A DNA stretch of 9,085 nt from CAYGZA01 sp964354135 (GTDB taxonomy: Bacteria; Planctomycetota; Planctomycetia; Pirellulales; Thermoguttaceae). The stretch is from assembly GCA_964354135.1 (NCBI GenBank), contig CAYGZA010000282.1:1-9085 (forward strand), read 5' to 3'. Position numbers and translations under genes: made by a program. Each line of letters starts with the position of its first letter. The first letter of the stretch is position 1. Shown here one piece after another: positions 6,572-9,085 of this stretch. The notes beneath the pieces are model-generated. The model was not told where the DNA came from, searched no databases, and was given only the letters and a program-made list of their open reading frames with translations.

Positions 6572-6600
6572 TTGACAAGAGCCAAGGTCCCTATGAGACT
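6572..6600 (+). promoter_or_regulatory. Possible promoter of the sigma-factor gene
   Basis: A perfect -35 hexamer TTGACA (6572-6577) lies downstream of the terminator. At 17-nt spacing the -10 is GAGACT (6595-6600), only 3 of 6 matches; TATGAG at 6592 is better but is spaced by only 14 nt. A promoter is likely in this spacer because the terminator isolates the gene, but the -10 assignment is uncertain. Confidence 0.35.
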
Positions 6601-6651
6601 AGAAGGATTCGCCACCTTCTCCCCTCCAGACAAGATGCCGGAACGTCCCCT

Positions 6652-7314
6652 GTGAAGGTACCCGACCGAGAACACGCCGGTTCCGCGGAAGCGAATCTCT
6701 CCCTTTCAGGTGAAGAGATCTTGGTCCGGGACGTGGAGGAAAAGTCGAACGAGGCGGGATGCCTTGCCGATTCCCGACTGGTCGAGCGGTGCTTGGCAGG
6801 TGAAGTGGCCGCCTGGGAGGATCTCTACGCGCATTACCACCGGCCGCTCATGCTTTCCATCAGAAAGACGCTGGGCCGCTACAGCAAGGATCCGAATCTC
6901 GTAGACGAGATCGCGGCGCGGGTGTGGTACGCCCTTGTGGAGAACGACGGTCAGCTCCTTTCGCGATACGATCCGGTAAAAGGAGGCCGCCTGCTCACGT
7001 TCATGATCACCGTGGCCAAGTTCATCGTCAACCGGCATTTCCGCTCCGAGGAGCGACGAAGCAAGTGCGAGTTCGAGGCGCTGCGAGACAGGCCGCATTA
7101 TTCCGCGCCGGACTCGGCGGACCCCGACCAGTCGTTGGAGGCGTTCCTGAGCACGCTCTCTCGCGGAGAGCGGGACTTCTGCACCCGGTATCTTCTTGAA
7201 GCCCCCTCGGGCAACGGCAAGCAATCCGAGAACGGCCATTCCCCTTCCGGGATCTGGCAAGTCAGCCGCCGCGTGTATCGGAAACTGGTGGGTTTTCTTA
7301 GCGGGGATGCGTAG
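6652..7314 (+). CDS. Sigma-70-family RNA polymerase sigma factor (ECF-like, divergent)
   Basis: A 220-residue regulator predicted to direct RNA polymerase to a subset of promoters. Sigma region 2 spans about residues 42-136: LVERCLAGEVAAWEDLYAHYHRPL, then NLVDEIAARVWYAL (core-binding helix), then RLLTFMITVAKFIVNRHFRSEERR (-10 recognition segment). Region 4 is expected at about 165-215 but is weak: LSRGERDFCTRYLLEA is followed by a Ser/Gly/Asn-rich stretch instead of the normal first turn of the helix-turn-helix, then SPSGIWQVSRRVYRKLVGFL. The start is uncertain. The GTG at 6652 has only a weak GGAA upstream, and a TTG at 6721 preceded by AGGTGAAGAG would remove a low-complexity 23-residue leader without touching region 2. 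No anti-sigma gene is adjacent. It lies downstream of the PEP-CTERM gene, but a terminator separates them. It is convergent with the peptidase gene 90 nt away. Confidence 0.75.
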   Translation: MKVPDREHAGSAEANLSLSGEEILVRDVEEKSNEAGCLADSRLVERCLAGEVAAWEDLYAHYHRPLMLSIRKTLGRYSKDPNLVDEIAARVWYALVENDGQLLSRYDPVKGGRLLTFMITVAKFIVNRHFRSEERRSKCEFEALRDRPHYSAPDSADPDQSLEAFLSTLSRGERDFCTRYLLEAPSGNGKQSENGHSPSGIWQVSRRVYRKLVGFLSGDA

Positions 7315-7404
7315 CGCGCGTTTCCGGGCGATCTGCTCTCGTGGTGCCGTCTTCCTCTCGTCGCTGTGCGAGGCGCTCTTTCGCCGCAGGCCCACCCGAG
7401 GTCA

Positions 7405-8682
7405 TCACTTGAGCCGGTCCACGCTGACGCGGATCAGCCAATCTCCCTGCGAGAACCGCGTCGCTTTGGCACCGGGCAGGCCGGTGAGGGAGTTGCCCTC
7501 GCCGCCGGCGTCGTGGCTCAGGAAGACGCCCTTGGTGGCCGTGGGCTGGAACCCCACGCAGACGATGAACTCCCGAGGAACGCGGGTCGGCTTGACCCGC
7601 AGCGTGACCCATTGCGGCTTTCCCCACTGAAACTTCGCGTACGGGTGCTGAAACTCGGCGATTGCCTTGAAGTCCTTGTCGCACAGCCACACGCGAAAAT
7701 CCTCTTTGGGCGGAGCCGGCTGCCCATAGCGCGAGCCGTGAATGCGGACGGCCGTGAGGTACGAAGACTCCCCCGGGGCCTCGAAGCGGACGGCGTGGCC
7801 GCTCCCTGCAATGCTCCGCTTACCGGCGGCCTGGCCGTCGTCGTGGGCAAGCTCCTGGGGCCGGCCGGCAAGCTGGTTCGGCTCCACCGTGCCTGCGGCA
7901 AACTCGCTCTTGGGGCGCTTCTGGAGGAAGGCATCCTTGGCCCGGCTCAACCAGGCGGCCGTTGGCTCCCGCGCCCCAGAGGCCAGCAGCACCTTCCTCA
8001 GACTCTCCGCCGGGTCCGCCGGATCCACCGCGGCTTTCCCCCACGCACGAAAAATCGGTGCGATCCCCTTGTCGCCCACGATCGCGATCAGGTCTTTCCA
8101 CAGGCCGGCGCCCTTGATCGACCCGGCGGCGTCCCCGGCCGCCCATTGACGCTCCAGGCGCTTCATCCCGTCGTTGAGGTACTCGTAGCGGTCGGGCCAG
8201 AGGTCCGGACCCTCCTTGGCCCGCACACCATCCACCCAGCGGGAGCCGGCGTAATGGGCCCAGCCCTCGGCCGCGGCCGAGGTCATCCATTGTTGGTCCT
8301 TGATCAGGCGGTACATCGCCAGGTGCCCGACCTCATGGCACATCCCGTAAATGTTGAAAACTCCGCTGGTCGCCGGTTGGCGCAGGTCCTCTTCGGAGCG
8401 GACCGTCAGAGAGATGCGGTCCTGACCGTCGTTGAACAGCCGGGGCCTTCCGCTGGGGTCCACGGCCACGGTCAGCGTGATGGTTTCGGGCATGTTGAAG
8501 CCGAACTGCTCGACGGCAATGGCTCGCGCGGCCGCGACGGTGCGGCCGAGGGCCTCCGCGTATGCCTTCCCGACGCCTTCATACGAGACGACCACGTGCT
8601 CCAAACGCACGGACTCGCCCAAGGCGGCGGCTTGTGGCACTCCTAGGATCACGGCTGCAAGGACTGCAAACAAGCGTCTCAT
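7405..8682 (-). CDS. Secreted zincin metallopeptidase-like protein with C-terminal beta-sandwich
   Basis: A 425-residue exported protein with a gluzincin-type zinc site. The start is the ATG at 8682: GAGGAG lies 9 nt upstream and it opens a clear signal peptide (MRRLFAVLAAVILGVPQAAA, cleavage near residue 20). The frame stays open upstream to 8832, but that extension runs through a palindromic element and would bury the signal peptide. The catalytic part is about residues 25-260. HEVGH at 116-120 supplies two zinc ligands and the general base E117; E139 in AAEGWAHYAG is the third ligand. The spacing, 18 residues between the second His and the Glu, equals the M1-type HEXXH-X18-E pattern. Residues 293-425 form a separate domain (RFEAPGES, FRVWLCDKDF, PTRVPREFIVCVGFQPT, GDWLIR) of a kind I recall at the ends of planctomycete secreted proteins, perhaps for binding or attachment. 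The substrate is unknown and no partner gene is obvious. Confidence 0.75.
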   Translation of the reverse strand: MRRLFAVLAAVILGVPQAAALGESVRLEHVVVSYEGVGKAYAEALGRTVAAARAIAVEQFGFNMPETITLTVAVDPSGRPRLFNDGQDRISLTVRSEEDLRQPATSGVFNIYGMCHEVGHLAMYRLIKDQQWMTSAAAEGWAHYAGSRWVDGVRAKEGPDLWPDRYEYLNDGMKRLERQWAAGDAAGSIKGAGLWKDLIAIVGDKGIAPIFRAWGKAAVDPADPAESLRKVLLASGAREPTAAWLSRAKDAFLQKRPKSEFAAGTVEPNQLAGRPQELAHDDGQAAGKRSIAGSGHAVRFEAPGESSYLTAVRIHGSRYGQPAPPKEDFRVWLCDKDFKAIAEFQHPYAKFQWGKPQWVTLRVKPTRVPREFIVCVGFQPTATKGVFLSHDAGGEGNSLTGLPGAKATRFSQGDWLIRVSVDRLK

Positions 8683-8967
8683 CGAAGGGAACTCCTCGTT
8701 CAGGGGTAGGGCCGCGACAAGGGGATGGGCACCGCCGGCAGACCCCCTTTTTTCGAGGGCCAGCGCCGGCGAGGCGATGGAGCCAGTCCCCTTCCTGCGG
8801 CAGGCAACCTGGCGCTTTACTACCGCGCGCATACCGCTCCACTCAGGTAGCTTTGCGCGATACCCCCATCATGTGTCGGGCGAACGGTCAAGACAAGATG
8901 GCGGGCGGCAACGCCGGTCCCCAAAGGGGCCGTGGGAACGCGGAAAGGCGAACTGCCTTCGGGCGAC
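8683..8967. other. Intergenic region upstream of the peptidase gene
   Basis: The 285 nt between the peptidase start and the minus-strand terminator contain the peptidase ribosome-binding site (GAGGAG) and a long palindrome (8719-8793). A minus-strand TTGACC (8891-8886) has no acceptable -10 box at normal spacing. No protein or RNA gene is recognised, and the peptidase promoter remains unassigned. Confidence 0.6.
8719..8793. repeat. Nested palindromic element in the peptidase 5' region
   Basis: Outer arms 8719-8733 and 8779-8793 are reverse complements at 12 of 15 positions (AAGGGGA and TCCCCTT ends perfect). Inside them, GCCGGC at 8734-8739 and 8765-8770 pair again, and a further CCCT/AGGG pairing lies around a T-rich loop. 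The whole would fold into a hairpin of about 75 nt some 37 nt before the peptidase start. The build of nested arms resembles dispersed intergenic repeats, a different family from the 5294-5430 cluster. Confidence 0.5.
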
Positions 8968-8998
8968 AAAAAAAGCCGCGACCGGCGGGCCGCGGCTT
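8968..8998 (-). terminator. Strong rho-independent terminator, minus strand, for a gene beyond the right edge
   Basis: On the minus strand AAGCCGCG (8998-8991) pairs perfectly with CGCGGCTT (8980-8973) around a 10-nt loop and is followed by a run of seven T residues (the A-tract at 8968-8974 on the plus strand). It must end a minus-strand transcript entering from beyond 9085 and insulates the peptidase gene from it. Confidence 0.85.
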
Positions 8999-9085
8999 GT
9001 GCGATGCGAGGGGTTCTGCCGGGGGCTAGGCCCAATACCGTTGAAATAGGCGCAAGTCACAGCCTTTTGCTAAGTTAGGGTTTGT
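8999..9085. other. Terminal non-coding stretch, AT-richer at the right edge
   Basis: The last 87 nt lie just upstream (in minus-strand sense) of the terminator, so they are probably the 3' untranslated region or end of a minus-strand gene or RNA outside the window. The last 45 nt or so are visibly less GC-rich than the rest. No coding frame or tRNA fold is recognised. Confidence 0.35.

Noticed and set aside
7315..7404. Terminator between the convergent sigma and peptidase genes
   Set aside because: Only 4-bp stems such as GGCG/CGCC around CTCTTT and no T-tract on either strand. No intrinsic terminator can be supported.
7366..8646. A 426-codon plus-strand frame opposite the peptidase gene
   Set aside because: It is antisense to a gene with signal peptide and zinc motif; its translation is Gly/Leu/Arg/Val-rich with no domain.
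8683..8832. N-terminal extension of the peptidase to an ATG at 8832
   Set aside because: The extension crosses a palindromic element, is not hydrophobic or conserved-looking, and would hide an excellent signal peptide. The ATG at 8682 has a good GAGGAG site.
8886..8891. TTGACC as a -35 box for the peptidase gene
   Set aside because: The hexamer at the correct spacing downstream is TGGGGG, which is not a -10 element.

Overview
The window is GC-rich bacterial DNA that most resembles a planctomycete (Planctomycetota, possibly Pirellulales-like). This is inferred from the mix of families: a Tat-exported GH116-type glycosidase carrying a sucrose-hydrolase-C-terminal-like beta-sandwich insert, a DUF6259 protein, a PEP-CTERM surface protein, a small divergent sigma factor, and a secreted zincin with a C-terminal beta-sandwich. 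No rRNA, tRNA or CRISPR array was seen, and no taxonomic marker gene is present.

Left half (1-5168), all on the minus strand, in transcription order. A 744-residue secreted DUF6259 protein (putative glycoside hydrolase) runs from a good sigma-70-type promoter. After a 62-nt gap comes a compact DUF433/DUF5615 toxin-antitoxin-type pair with a 4-nt start/stop overlap. After a further 103-nt gap with its own promoter and a perfect 13-nt inverted repeat lies a Tat-exported GH116 glycosidase that runs off the left edge. Two exported carbohydrate-active proteins flank a TA-like cassette.

Middle (5169-7314). A 506-nt divergent intergenic region holds the DUF6259 promoter, three closely spaced hairpin-forming repeats that look like dispersed intergenic elements, and an 11-bp-period direct repeat. 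It precedes a plus-strand gene for a PEP-CTERM protein, which ends in a clear rho-independent terminator. A 290-nt spacer with a perfect TTGACA box leads to a sigma-70-family (ECF-like) factor.

Right part (7315-9085). Convergent to the sigma gene, on the minus strand, is a secreted HEXXH-X18-E zincin with a C-terminal beta-sandwich domain. Its upstream region contains a second, larger palindromic element. Near the right edge is a strong minus-strand terminator that must close a gene lying beyond the window.

Overall this looks like an export-oriented carbohydrate/cell-surface neighbourhood rather than a mobile island. No complete new defence or biosynthetic system is evident. The most novel parts are the two poorly characterised glycosidase-like proteins, the TA pair between them, the operator-like palindrome in the GH116 promoter, and the hairpin elements.
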